Of a stretch of 64,000 nt of DNA, positions 11,160 through 23,865 are shown piece after piece. This stretch comes from Chrysemys picta bellii (lineage: Eukaryota > Chordata > Testudines > Emydidae): NCBI RefSeq assembly GCF_011386835.1, contig NC_088794.1, positions 66,046,506 through 66,110,505 on the forward strand. Reading direction: 5' to 3'. Both the position numbers and the translations under genes were made by a program. Within the stretch, counting starts at the first letter, position 1, and each line of letters starts with the position of its first letter. Under the pieces are notes generated by a model, which was not told where the DNA came from, ran no database searches, and was given only the letters and a program-made list of their open reading frames with translations.

Positions 11160-14100
11160 CTGTAGAGGCATGGACATCCAGCTGTGCCAGTGATGGCTTT
11201 TGGCTTGATGCTTAATAAAATGGGGATAGGAAGAGAGACTGAGAAGTTGGAGTTACTTGCAAAGTGCAAAACCTGAAAAGGAGGTGCTGAATTGGCCAGT
11301 GAACTTATTCTTGCTCAAAGATGGAAGCTGGACCAGGGACATAACGTGAAAGAGGTGAATGCTGAGTAGGTAGGGTTATCTGGAACTTGAGGAAGACTTC
11401 CAAGCCTGAGTTAGATAGTGTCTGAGCAAACTAATCATCGAAGGTGGAGAGGGACAACACTCATTGATATCTCTTGTGGTAGACATTTGGCTCACAATCT
11501 AAGAGCTAGAAAAGGCCCAAAAGCAATATGAATGCAATATCAAACTGGATGAACAGACTAAACTAGATGATGATTAGGCGCAAGAGTAGTTGGCTGGAAC
11601 TGTGCCTGCTGCCAGCTCCAATATGGGCAACACTCTGTTCCTTCACTGTCTCCCCCCTGAACTCCCCAGCAGTCACTCAAGGAAAGCACACCTCCCCCTA
11701 CCTCACTTCCAGGCATGCACATGGGACATGGCGTCTGGAGAGGCAGAGCTGGGTGGCAGCTCTGTAGTTGTTATCCAGGGAGGCCTGCCCCCTCTGTAGG
11801 CCAGTATTGCTTAGAAGGTGCAAAGTCTGGCTGAGTTTCAGAGCTGTAACTGGGCTTTGCGCCTGCTCAGTGGGAAGGTCAGGATTTAGTTCTAAAACTT
11901 TCACTGATGTTCATTGCTTAGGAACTAGGAAGTTACTTCTACATTTTTTAGTTGCTGCATGCTGGGAAGGTACCTATAGAGGCTGTTTACCATTGCCAAT
12001 TTCTGTTTGTTGTCACTATTTACAGCTTGTGGTAGCTGCATTGCATTCTTTGGAGGCCACCATTGTGGGCTGCTCTCCACCATCTCCTATTGTGTGCTTA
12101 CAATTCACTACTTTCATTTCAAAGTTTATCTTTTGTAGGGCCAAAATCTGGATCCTTAACTGGCTTGCAACCTGCAAGATAGGATGGCATGGGTGTGTCA
12201 TTAGGTCCTAACTTCAATTGGGGCCTTGTTCCAGAGAGCTGCAACTGGTTTTAGAACTATGGGGCTGTATCGCAGCTGTGCTTTGCTTTCTAGCAGTACT
12301 GTTATTATTGTTTGTTTAGCACTGACAGTGTCCTCAGCACCGCACCAGACACAAAACAGACCTTTCCCTGAAGAACATACAGCCTTAAGGATGGACACAG
12401 AGAAGACTCATTGGGAAAACAGAGGAAGGAGTCACTACTTAGTAAACTGTGTGCCTGAAATGTTCAGTCAATCTAGCCTGTGAATACTTGGATACAATTC
12501 TATAGGAAAGAAGGACTCCAAATCCACATCAGGAGTCTGACTGTGGATGCCACTTGCAGTGAGCTATGTTTGAAAGTTAAAGTTAATTCACTTGGGGCCA
12601 GATTCTGCCTTACTCCACTGTTAGCCCTCCACCATTAGCCCCGCTGAAGTCAACGGGACATGTTCTATAATGCTAACTAAATAATAATAATAAAAAAAAC
12701 CCAACCCAGAGTTGATAAGTTTAATTAAACTCTTTACATTTCACTTAATGATTCCAATGCAGTGCATGCTGGAACTAATTATGCTGTTATAGTATGTGCA
12801 GCAGGATGTGTCTAATCAAAGCTGTTTCTGGTGATACAGCATTAATTGGAAACTGAACACAGTTCCTAGAGAAGCCTGGGTATTTCACAAGGTGTTGGAT
12901 TCTTTCTCTCTCATTAAAGGAAGATTTAATTAATGTTCTGTACTGATCTTTCTTTTTTTGGCCCCATTTTGGTACCATTAACTTCAATGAGAGTGAAATC
13001 AATTTTTCTTTATGCACCTTGGATTTTAATAATATTTTGACAACGTAGTGCCCTGCTGTTGTGAGGCGTCTTGTGAGTGCCGCCTGGTGAATTGCTGAGT
13101 ATCTCCAACTCACTCTTTCCACTGCCACAGTGAGATTACAAATGAGACAATATAGTTCAGACCTCTTAAAGCAAACAGTATTAATATTCTTCTGCATTTG
13201 GAACCTTACATCCTGGGAAACTTGCCAGCTATGTGCCTGACCAAGTGCAATTGTCAAAAGCCAGGAAATTCACTTACATTTTAACACTTTGGGCCCATTT
13301 CTCCATTTTGGGTCAAGCCTCAGCTATGCCAAAAACTAAATGTCAATCTATTAGACAGATGCACTCCTCTGGAAGAATGCAGACCTCAAAACTCAGTAGG
13401 AAGCATGCAAGAACTGCGGATAAAGCATTCTTAAGGGGATCTGGCTGTCTTTATTGTCTTTAGGAAACATTGCAAAGTCTTCTTCTTTGAGAAAGCCTTT
13501 TCACCATGGTAACACAATACGAACACCCTTTTATCCTCAAAGCCTTCCTAACCCCCACCCAAAAAGGCCCTCCCTCTAGCAGAGTTCTGACCGTGAAAAG
13601 GGAGAAGACCCAGTGACTTCATGAATTCTGCTAGGGATATTGCTGTTGATTATACATGGAAAGTACTCAGCATCTACAGTGAGGGGTGGCAGTATAAAAC
13701 CGTAAGATAACTTTTTAATTATTAAATATCTATCTTAAAATTCACCATTATTCCTAATGCAAACCTTTCTGCACATGACTGGCTAATAGTTCTGATCCCT
13801 TGTTAGCTAAAATGGTCATTTATAAAAAGTTGCTGTTTTTGCTAGACAATATCAAGTAATACTACCTATTATTTCAGAATTTGTGAAGATCCTTTAGGGA
13901 GTACTAGCTATAGCCTATAATTAATGCAAAAAAATTGGGGAAATAACAAGGGAATTATGCAGCTATCTAAATCAATTGGCAATTTTTTAAGGGTCGTAAG
14001 AAATCAGACAATGTTTGATTTCTTCTGGTGAGATCAGAAGAACTGAATGTTTGTTGAGATTTTGCATTGCGGGTCTGCTGTGGAGAAACCAATTAGCTTT

Positions 14101-14883
14101 TATCCAACAGAGTATAAACAAAACTGTCTCCTTTACTATATTGTAAGTTAATTAGCTGAACGATTCACTTTTTTGTGTTATCAATTATTCTTGGCTTTGA
14201 CTTTTAACAGGTAAGTGTTAAATAAAAAGTGTATAATAAACCCAAAAGGTAGTAATGTTTGCTGCAACTTTTCATGGCCACCTTATATGAAGATGTATAT
14301 CCATGTACCATTGTCATTTTCATAGAGGGAAACACTTCTTTCCTGTCCTACAAATTTACTTGGAACTGGTGTTCCTCAGCATAGGCTGTTTGTTATGTGA
14401 CACAAAAACTGTTGGGCACCTGCTGGTGGATTTGCCAGAATGGATCAGAACACTGGCCCATTAGCAGTAGCTACTGCCTGATGTTTCAGAGATAGACAAA
14501 AATAAAAATCCTGATCTGTGCCCATGTAGGACACTACGCAGATGTGGGTGATAGTGGTAGGCATTGGAGGAGGAATCATCTCATTGGCTTAAGTAGCCTC
14601 TGGGGGCATTTTCAGGGCCCTCTGTGGGGAGGAAGATGGAAAGATCCATGTAAAAGTTGGTCTTTTGTCCCTGCACCCACACTACCCTATGACCTTGCAT
14701 TTCCTGCCTCATGCACATTTTTGTGCATGGGAATACCCTTCCTAGATGGCCCCCTGAAATCCTTCCTGATGGGTGTTTGCACCTGTAAAGAAAGGAGCAG
14801 GATTGGTGCCATTATAGTTGGAGGGAGTGGTGAAGATGTTTGAGTAAAATGATGAAGAATGCAATGAGAGGGGATTAAGTATC
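11160..14883. other. unannotated sequence, two repeat fragments
   Basis: No gene is supported. A fragment at about 12,295-12,400 (GTTTAGCACTGACAGTG followed by CTGAAGAACATACAGCC) resembles a MIR-like SINE internal region. At about 14,420-14,495, GCCAGAATGGATCAGAAC and CTGGCCCATTAG resemble an old CR1 tail on the minus strand. Around 12,596-12,660 GGGGCCAGATTCTGCC and CGCTGAAGTCAACGGG resemble half of a palindromic repeat. ORFs up to 156 codons occur but lack recognisable motifs. Confidence 0.5.
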
Positions 14884-14886
14884 TAA

Positions 14887-15181
14887 GGGCTGGTCCACAC
14901 TAACCCCCCAGTTCGAATTAAGATACGCAACTTCAGCTACGTGAATAACGTAGCTAAAGTCGAAGTATCTTAGTTCGAACTACAAGGTACTTACCGCGGG
15001 TCCACATGCGGCAGGCAGGCTCCCCCGTCGACTCCGCGTACTCCTCTCGCGGAGCAGGAGTACCGGTGTCAACGGCGAGCACTTCTGGGATCGATTTATC
15101 ATGTCTAGACAAGACGCGATAAATCGATCCCAGAAGATTGATTGCTTACCGCCGAACCCAAAGGTAAGTATAGACGTACGC
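14887..15181. mobile_element. 295-bp multi-hairpin MITE (Harbinger-like)
   Basis: TAA flanks both sides (14,884-14,886 and 15,182-15,184). The ends GGGCTGGTCCACACTA and TAGACGTACGC are imperfect inverted repeats. Two internal hairpins are very well preserved: GTTCGAATTAAGATAC (14,911-14,926) with GTATCTTAGTTCGAAC (14,965-14,980), and CTTCTGGGATCGATTTATC (15,082-15,100) with GATAAATCGATCCCAGAAG (15,118-15,136). The second is a perfect 19-bp stem. It is CpG-rich against an AT-rich background and has no coding capacity. The superfamily is inferred from the 3-bp TWA target. Confidence 0.75.
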
Positions 15182-15184
15182 TAA

Positions 15185-16999
15185 GACTAAGATGCAGCTC
15201 AGCAAACATTTTTTTAGATAATTGATTTCCATTTGCACATAATGCACTCTCTAAGATCTTTATTTAAAGCATGATTGGTTTTTCTTATTGTAATGTGACC
15301 TTTTGAGTGTTGCCATATAGGAAATAATTTATTTGACTGTAAACTCCTTTGGTCAGGGACTATCTTCTTTTATACTAAGCTGGACACACTGCACAATAAG
15401 GAATATACAAAAGCATACACTTATCAGTTAAAGACGGACTTGATCCACCTTGATTGCTATTTCATGCACTTCTATTACTGTATGGCATTTACTCTGCCAC
15501 TTTTAGCATTGAAATCAAGGGCTGTGATTACAACAGGGATGTTAAATAACTGTATGACCCAGATACAAAATTATAGAAAAAATATACCTAACAGCTTGGA
15601 AAGCATCTTATTTTGGATTGTGAAATTTCTTTGCTGTTACATGTTGAGGAATTTGTGAATCTTCCAGAAAACACTGCTAGGAGATGGTAGTTTTAAACCA
15701 AGTTTATGGCAGCACTTTGCATTGTTGATGTAGATAGGGGCTGGATTAATTAAAACAAACATGCAGATTCCTCATTTCAAAATCCCATATAAGGCCATGA
15801 AGTCCTAGAAAAACTTACTTTCCAGGACTTTGGCAGTTTGGTACATGGTGTAGCCACAATATGGAAAATACTGGTCCAAATTCTGAGCTAACTTCCACTG
15901 CTTGTAACCCCATTAAAGAAAATTGGGTCATGCGAGTAGCATTTGACTTGCTGGAAACATTGATTACAAAACATCAATACAGCTCTTATCTATCAAAGTC
16001 TATTATATCCTGTATTTAGTATAAGGTGCTTTGTTTTCAGTGTAGATCAGAGCTACACTAAGCAGCTATATTCAGATTAAACAAAATGGTAACAGGCATG
16101 ACATTAGATTGAACCTACCTGTGTATAATTCCATGGTGTACTCTTGATGAGAGACTGTAATACTGCTCCTTGAAACACTGTAGAAAGCAACAAGACTAAA
16201 GACTGGAAGAGACCTGACATGACTAAGGCAAATATGCACAACTCTGTGACAATGCTATTGTTTAGCTTATAATGTATGAGTATAGTAATGCAATCACATA
16301 TATATTTGATATATAATATTCTTTTGAATTTTGCAAAAGCTTGCCAAAATGACAAGTCTTTGTAGAGAGAAGTATTTGGGTCAGACACCTTGAGAGCAAA
16401 ATACTGGACCCGGTACAAATTCGCCTCAAGTGAAAGCGGGAGTGACTCCATTGACTTATGGTGAATATGGTCCTGACTGTAACCTACTGTAAATAAAAAT
16501 GAATTATCTCAAAGCCATTCAAAGGAGATATGATGCTTCACAAAAATCAAGATGAAGCGATTTTACAGAGTGCTGAATGCATTGCCAACTCCAAAGAAGT
16601 GGATGCAGGGGAAGAGATGAATGCATTTAGCCTCTGGTAACAATGAGCAGCGACCTCCTCTTCTGAAGATACATTCCTCGAGAGATGAGATCTGTATTTA
16701 AGGTTACCTCTGAGCTTGACTTTGACATTCTAACATTTGTCTTTTTGTTTAGGGTTTTCCACCCAGTGTTAGATCAATGTCTACTGAGTAAATGCTTTGC
16801 ATGGACATTGATCAAATTGTTCTTTGTTAACAGCTATAAGTCATTGCAGTGTCTCTGAAAAATAAAAAGTTCTGTTTCAAGACTTAAAATGTAATAAACA
16901 ATTGAATCCCCATTTGGGATGATCCTGCAGAGGGCTACACAAAGCTTCTCCTTGTATGCTCACTTATGCATCTTTCTAGCTGCACAAACACATTACTCA
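15185..16999. other. AT-rich sequence without recognised features
   Basis: No homology or structure stands out beyond short AT-rich runs. ORFs are short and lack motifs. Confidence 0.5.
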
Positions 17000-17136
17000 A
17001 TAAAAAGAACAGGTGTACTTGTGGCACCTTAGAGACTAAAAAGACTAACGTGTTAATTTGTTAGTCTCTAAGGTGCCACAAGTACTCCTGTTCTTTTTGC
17101 GGATACAGACTAACGCGGCTGCTACTCTGAAACCTG
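17000..17136 (-). mobile_element. 137-bp fold-back retroelement (GTAGC..GTTAGTCTG family)
   Basis: It is bounded by a perfect 10-bp direct repeat ACATTACTCA (16,990-16,999 and 17,137-17,146). On the minus strand it starts TCAGGTTTCAGAGTAGCAGC then CGCGTTAGTCTGTATCCGC, the head shared with the element at 57,619-57,752. Two copies of the tail block (about 40 bp, containing CTCTAAGGTGCCACAAGTAC) face each other, separated by a short spacer near 17,040-17,056, so the unit folds back. The central hammerhead-like part seen in the other copy is missing. Variable-length target duplications fit a retroelement, possibly Penelope-related. Confidence 0.7.
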
Positions 17137-17384
17137 ACATTACTCAGTGGAAGTCCACGTGCTCTTCAATGGGTATATCACTGCCTAATAATACTTACCT
17201 ACCCACTGGGAATTCCCTATTTCAACCTCTCCCTTCAGCCCCAGTTATTGTACACGCTGGTTAAACTAGACAGTGTGTGTTGCTGCCATTTTTCCTGATC
17301 TGAGTCATTCCCCACTCCCCCCAGATCAGGAGTCATTTCCCAGTGACTTCAAAGGGGAGTACCAGGGCAGGGGTATGTAAGTGA

Positions 17385-17510
17385 CTTTTCCAAGGTCACC
17401 CAAGATGTCTTTGGCAGATTTGGGAACTAAATTATTGTTATTTAACATTTAATGGTCTCCTGCATCCTTATCCAGTGCTGTAACCATGAGACCATCCTTC
17501 CTGTTTAACA
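17385..17510 (+). repeat. MIR-like SINE fragment
   Basis: AAGTGACTTTTCCAAGGTCACC is followed by TTTGGGAACTAAATT and ends CAGTGCTGTAACCATGAGACC, the order expected of a MIR-type SINE tail on the plus strand. An AT-rich stretch near 17,430-17,450 (TATTGTTATTTAACATTTAA) appears inserted. Confidence 0.55.
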
Positions 17511-18181
17511 GCATGTACCAAACAACATGGAAATCAATGGGAGTGTATGTGTTAACCTACGAGGTCTATGGATCAGGCCCTCAGAGCTCTAATGAAACCA
17601 GGGATCAAGCCAGGGCCCTTAGATCTTTAATTGAATACCCTTTCAACTTAGCAGGTTCAGCTGCTTCGTCTATTCCTGTGTAGGAAAGTATAAGGAATAC
17701 TACAAATATTGAGGTCACCTAATCTACTTATCTTAGGACAAAGGCTCAGTGGCTATCATAGGGTAAAATTCTGGAAATGTGCAGAATCAGGATCAATATG
17801 AAGTAACCTTTTTGGGAAAAATATCCCAAGTGAGTTATTTAATTCTGAGAATGGACTATTGCGCAGTCATTTTTCCCACAAAAAGAGTTCATCAGATTTT
17901 TGGCACACAGAGCTAGTGCGAATGCAGTACTTCCATGCCAGCAATGGATTTAATAGCCTTCAGGCTCTATTCAGCAGAAAGTAGATTTTGTAGCTTCATC
18001 CAATGTAACAATCGAACAGTGAATCAAGGCTGCAACCCACCATTCTATTCCTGTAGAGTGACACATTCCTGTAGTTCCTCACATTCCAGTAGAAATCCCT
18101 AGGCTCTGCATGATTGGTAAGATGGGCCCCTCCCTGCCTGGCTGCCATTCCTTCTTTCCTTTGGGGGAGTGATGAAACCTA

Positions 18182-19124
18182 GGCCTTGGCTACACTTGTG
18201 AGTTACAGCGCAATAAAGCCTCCCAGAGGGCTGTACCACACTCCCTGTCCACACTGGCAAGGCACGCACAGCGCTGTATCTCCGTGGCTACAGCACTGCT
18301 AATACCAGGGCCGGCTCTAACTTTTTTGCCGCCCCAGGCAAAAAAAAAGAGCGCCGCCCTGCCATAACACCCCCCCCCCGAGCGCCGCACCGCCGAAACC
18401 CCCGTCTCCCCGAACGCCGCCAAAACCCCTGCCGTGCTGCCCAAATCCCGAGCGCCGGGCTGCTCAAACCCCGAGCGCCATGCCATGCCAGCCCCCGCCC
18501 CCCCCATTGCTGCTGAAACAAAAACAAACAAACAAAAAACCTCGAGCCAAGGTGCCGCCCCAAGCACTTGCTTGGTCGTCTGGTGCCTGGAGCCGGCCCT
18601 GGCTGGTACTCCACCTCCCCAAGAGGAATAACGTTTGCTGTGCCTTGGCTACAACTCCGGGGTGTCAGTGTGAACGAGGAGTTAATTTACTGTGCTGTGA
18701 TAATCCCCTTATCAAGTGGCCACTCTTCTCATTGTTGTGATCGGCTGCAGGAATGGCAAGTCCTGTTTCAAAGCTCCATTTCAGAGAGAAAAAGCAAACA
18801 TTTTGCTGTTTGCTTTGAGTGAGTGAGAAGCAGGGGGAGAGGGGAGTCTGAACTTACAAGATAGCATGCTGACACACTCCAAAAACCCACTCTCTCTCCC
18901 CCAACACTCAACCCCCCCCTTTTGAAAAGGACGTTGCAGCCACTTGAATGCTGGGATAGCTGCCCATAATGCACCACTCCCAATGCAGTTGCAAATGCTG
19001 CAAATGTGGCCATGACAGTGCGCTGTCAGCTGTCAGTGTGGACAGACTGCAGCGCTTTCCCTACTCAGCTGTACGAAGGCGGGTTTAACTCACAGCGCTG
19101 TACAGCTGCAAGTGTAGCCATCCC
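18182..19124. mobile_element. Harbinger-like MITE (about 650 bp) carrying a nested hAT
   Basis: The outer ends GGCCTTGGCTACACTTGTG and GCAAGTGTAGCCATCC form inverted repeats (17 of 20 matching when the flank is included), with CTA on both sides (18,179-18,181 and 19,125-19,127). Internal AGCGCTGTA-type motifs recur near both ends (TACAGCGC near 18,204; CACAGCGCTGTACAGC near 19,091). The unit is split by a 296-bp hAT element at 18,306-18,601. Removing that insert and one target copy leaves about 640 bp. No transposase is present; CTA is an acceptable but not canonical TWA-type duplication. Confidence 0.65.
18306..18601. mobile_element. 296-bp hAT MITE nested in another MITE
   Basis: Terminal inverted repeats CAGGGCCGGCTC and GAGCCGGCCCTG are perfect over 12 bp. 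The flanking 8-mers GCTAATAC (18,298-18,305) and GCTGGTAC (18,602-18,609) match at 6 of 8 positions, the two differences being A/G transitions. Subterminal TTTGCCGCCCCAGGC faces GTGCCGCCCCAAGC. The interior has a C-run, repeated GAGCGCCG motifs and an AAACAAACAAAC run. Overlapping ORFs reflect GC composition only. Confidence 0.8.
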
Positions 19125-19127
19125 CTA

Positions 19128-22100
19128 GTCTTGGAGTTTAAACTCAGAGTCTTGAGAGCATCATTTCTGCTCCTCCCATGGGTTTTTGTGTGGGAAGGGA
19201 TGACTTGGCTCTTTTGTTCTTACTGACAATATATTACAATTACAATAGCCTTTTGTGTTTTTGTCTAATGGCCTTTCAAAGTCCTGCAGCAGTTCAAATA
19301 GTCATCATCCACTTCTGTCATACACTCTGATTAGTTAGGATGCTGCACTTTTAAATGGAAACTATACGGACACTTGATTTCATTTTTCAAACAGGTTCAT
19401 AGTTGAATGATGCATCTAACCTGCTTAATTTTCCAGAGACTATCCTAGCCAGAATTATAGAGTATCTATAGACCAAGTTCACCCTGATTTCATTAGAGTT
19501 ACACTGGGAATGTAGTTGGCACTTCATCTAACATCTTTAGATGCATCTTAGATTGTGGTGATAACTATTGGATAGTAGACCAATACTATTACAATTATTA
19601 AATGTTATTGGTCCTCCTGGAGTATGAAAGAGATTTTAAAGCTGCCATCCAAAATGATAATTGAGTTAAACTCAGATTAGTGTGCTGAGTGTTTCTACTC
19701 ACCAGGCTGAAATAAGTTTTACTGATTTTAAAAAAAATATTTTTTCCTCTCGGTGAAATCCTGTGGTTAGTTCCTCATTCATTGAAGAAGTCCCCAAATA
19801 CATCATCTATAGTCCATACCAGAAATCTCACTGAAACCTGAGAGTTAGGGAGACTCTTTGCACATAGAAATTTGTGGTTAACACAGTCATGAACATCCCC
19901 ACACATTGGGGGTTGGGATTTGCTTCCCCCCACAGAAAAGGCCATAGGAACTGTCCCAAATAAGGCAGATCTTGGAAAATTTAGAGGGGTATCCCTCAAC
20001 CCTTCTCTTAGCTCCCTGGCAGTCTATGCCTCTTGGCTTCACACATTACCAGGAACTCATCCTGGCCCCATTGATATCCCAGTGTCACTCCATGGAACGC
20101 TTAGTACAGCTTATGGCTATCATGCTTTTTCTGAGGATTCTCCGTAGGGCAGGAATGAGCTGATGTGGGTTCCTCAGCCTCACCCATGACCGGCCCAGTT
20201 TCCTCCCGCAACCATCTGGGCACACAGAAAGGCCTCCGCAGGTCTCCGGTGTGCAGGGGTAGGTGATGCTGCGAAAGGAGAGGAGATCAAGGTTTGGAGG
20301 ATCCCCTCTATGGGTGTACTGGGGGATTATAAACTGATTCTCTGTGCACACATGGCATACATGTATATGAAAAATGCTTTTTCACCCTAATTTTGAGTTT
20401 TCTATAACCTGCCAGAGCAAAAAACCTGAGTTTACAGCTAGGCAGCAGATAGAACCATAAGCTAAAAGAATCAGTCCTAGGTTTCTGCAAAACCAGTAAC
20501 CACATCTAACACCCATTTTATCACATCATTTCCCCAGTTGGCTGTTTATGTCCTGAACTCAAACATTTCTATTCTTTCAGCTGGACCTGACTGAGAAAGA
20601 ACATTATATATTGCAAAGCTGCATACAGTACTGCAAGCAAAAACTGACATAGATTGAAAAAGGAATATGCTAGGGGAGCTCCCTAGCAACGGATTGTATG
20701 AAGGCTAAATGTTAAAATTGGTATGAAACTGGTTTGATTTAGCCAGTGTTTAGATTGTACAGTCACATTCCTTTTATTTTGGTTGCTTGTGATATTACAG
20801 TATCGGTGCTTCAGGGCATGTGTGTAATACAAAGCTTCTTCTGTAAATTAATTTTGGCTGACAGTGTTCTTAACAAGTGACAGTTCTAAATATAGTCTGA
20901 TGAGTAAAAAGACATTGCCCTTAGGATGGGCAAATCACATTGCAGTAGCCTTTTTTCGCTTCTGTATTATAAACTCAAAGACCAGAAATAAAAAGAGGTT
21001 TTTTTTCCCCCTCTGAGGGATTTTTCTCTCTTTTATTTTTAAATAGAGAAAAAGAAACTCTATGTGAGAGTGACACAATTTTGATTCAGATTATTTTTGC
21101 TCAAGTTGATGTGTGTATTACACTATACATGACTGGAGATGAAAGGTGCATTATTGTACAGTTGATCAGAGTAGTGTGTGTGGGGAGGTGGGGGATGAGG
21201 GCGAGATGGGAAAATGCACAGCTGAGTGCAAAAACTACATATAGTCAATAGGAGGTTTCTCTTTTTGTACCATTTTGTGGCAGCTGTAAAGTAGGAACAA
21301 TACAGTAACACATAAGAGACCTGTGGTATCATATACAACACACACAGATACCCAGGAAAAGTGAATGTGTAATACCAGTGTAACATATCATGAGAGAATA
21401 ATTGGAAATCAACAAAGATCTTTGCAAGGGGTCCTAAGTGAACCTGCCCACAAATAACAGGTGACTACCTGGAAAGGAAGGGGAGTGTAGTTCCAGTAGG
21501 TCTCAACTGGAAGAATGTATGCATCTGGAAAACAGGAGAGCTGATTTCACCACCTCCGCTGAAAGGTAAGCCAATGAAATGACTGTGAGACAAATCACAT
21601 CTGCCTCGTGCTCAGTAGTGCAGCCTGGCATAGGTTCATGTGTAACTGTACTTCTGCTCATATACCAGCTCCAGTTCCAATTCAATGTCCCAGCTGCATT
21701 ACCTTCTCATCACCCACACAGACTCCCAGGCCTGTATCCTTCCCCCTTCAATACTTTCAGTCTATCCTTCCTTCCCAGCAAAAACTGTCCTCCGTTTGGG
21801 AGAGATGTTAGGTACCAAGTGCAGCTCCTGACCACCTACCAGATGCAAGTTCAGATTCTCATTTAAGACCCTTAAAGTCCAGGAGCCTTTGGCTGTAGAG
21901 TTTTTTTAGTCAGGTCTATCCAAATATAGGGGATATCTACAAACTTTCAATCAGATTTTGTACACCCTCCAAACCTGGGAGCTGTTTGTGTTGGGTTTTG
22001 ATTGTCTTCGGTCTGTTTCCATACAAATGTAAGTTGGCTTCAGCATGAAGAATGAAAAGAATACAGTGAGTGCTCAGCCCCTTTGCTGTACTGCCCCAGG

Positions 22101-23865
22101 CCCTGACAAACATGCAAATCTCCAGCACTGCTGGAGCATTAGAGCTGTGTGTGTATTAGCGGGTGAGCCATGAAGACAACAAAATAGAGTGAACACTATC
22201 TCCCAACCCCGTTACCTCACCCCTCACATGAGGTAAGCCTTAAAAGCTGCTTGATCTAACTCCTATTGCATGGATTTGTATTTTTCCATGCTGACACCTA
22301 ACCTTAGAATAATGTGTAGAAATGTAGAGACTCCAGCTGGAGGTTGGGCAGGAATAATGGGTACAATATGTCCTCACACAGTGCTTCATCTTCTACCTTG
22401 TTTTAGCATATAATTACATTCCCATTAAAATAAACTGTTTAACAAGCCAGCCATTGACATTACAGATCTCTCTCATATGCACAGCCCCTCCCAACTACAC
22501 CTCAAACAAAATTACTCATGTGGTCTCTAAATACAATGTGCGTGTACGCATGCATGTGCATGGAACAGCAGGATTCAACAGGGATGCCTGAGATAATAAT
22601 AAACAATTTCAAGCCTAATCATCATGGGGGCAGGAATTCTTGGGCTCCCAGAGTCATTTCTCAATTAACTAGATGCATTACCTTACTCAAGCAACAGTAG
22701 AGGACTAATTGATTTTTACAGGTAAATCCTTGAAATGGCATAGAATGAAGACAGCTGATATGTGGTCATTTCCTCCAGAATCCTTCAGGGAGGGTCTTGA
22801 AATTCTGCAGATTCTTGAGAAAATCTTGATTACAATATGTACAGGGTATGCAAGGGGCTATTTCCATCAGGGACTAGCTTAGCACATCTCCTATTGGCTT
22901 GGCTGGATTTTCTCATTTGACTCACCTAATAAATCCTCTCTTTATGACTTGTGACGATCCCCATTGCAAGTTTGGCTGTGGTAATATGTACCAGATGCAT
23001 AGAAAATGACCTTAGGCAGCAGATAGGAAATTCCAATAATTAGTTAAACCCACTCTGGTCTGCCATTTGGGACTCCAGTGGATACTAGTTGGAAGAAATA
23101 ACACCTGCCTCAACACAGATCTATAGGATTGTCATAGGGTTGCCCTCTGGCATGGGGTGACCCTTCAGGCACCCCACCCTTGATTACCTCTTCTCAGGGC
23201 TCCTCAAGAATATTTCTCCAACACAGACTGGAATATTTAATAGGTTAATTCATTAATATGGGCACCTGAAATCACTAAATAGGTTTAATTACCATAACTC
23301 AAAGTTCAGTTCTCTACAGCCTTCTGTGGCTCCAGGCTCTTCATCAGTCTCAGCTGTCCTTCAGGCTGAAGGGCTCTCAGGCTTACCCACCCACACTGAG
23401 TCCCCTACTAGAGTTCAAAAGCTCAGATGAAATAAATACACAAACCCACCCTGGGCTTAGTAGAGGTCTCACGTCCCTCCTGGGTTTTTGTACAAGACAG
23501 TGGCTGAAGGGCCACTCCCCGGGCCTTCCATTTGTTCCAGAGTCCCCTTGCAGGGATTGAGAGCCTTACATCTGCTCTCTCTGACCTTTTCCTGCCTGAC
23601 TGTCAGCCCTCTCTCACCCAGTCTCCTCCCCTCTAGAGCCCAGTGGCTTCTCTGAAGCCCAAACTGACCAATCACGGGTGCACTGGCTAATGTCACCCTT
23701 GTTTCATTAGCAAAGAGTGAGGCTGAATGCAGGTTAAGTTGAACAAGTGGAACTTTATTAAACGCTGTGCACTGCTCTGTCCATAGGGCTGAGTTGGTTC
23801 CAACCTAACTCCCCACGTTCCCGGTTTCCCTAGTGTCCCATCAATAACACTCCTTCAGGGTACAT
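19128..23865. other. unannotated sequence; possible old LTR material near the end
   Basis: From 19,128 to about 23,130 I recognise nothing coding or repetitive beyond AT-rich runs. From about 23,130 to 23,860 the composition shifts to C/T-rich, with AACAAGTGGAACTTTATTAAACGC near 23,740 and an inverted polyadenylation-like TTTATT. This could be a minus-strand LTR or ERV-derived piece, but I see no terminal repeats or coding motifs to support that. Confidence 0.4.

Noticed and set aside
11768..12211. 147-codon plus-strand ORF
   Set aside because: Cysteine- and leucine-rich translation without any family signature; overlapping ORFs occur on the other strand.
12787..13257. 156-codon minus-strand ORF
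   Set aside because: No motif recognised and no supporting repeat or exon context; treated as chance.
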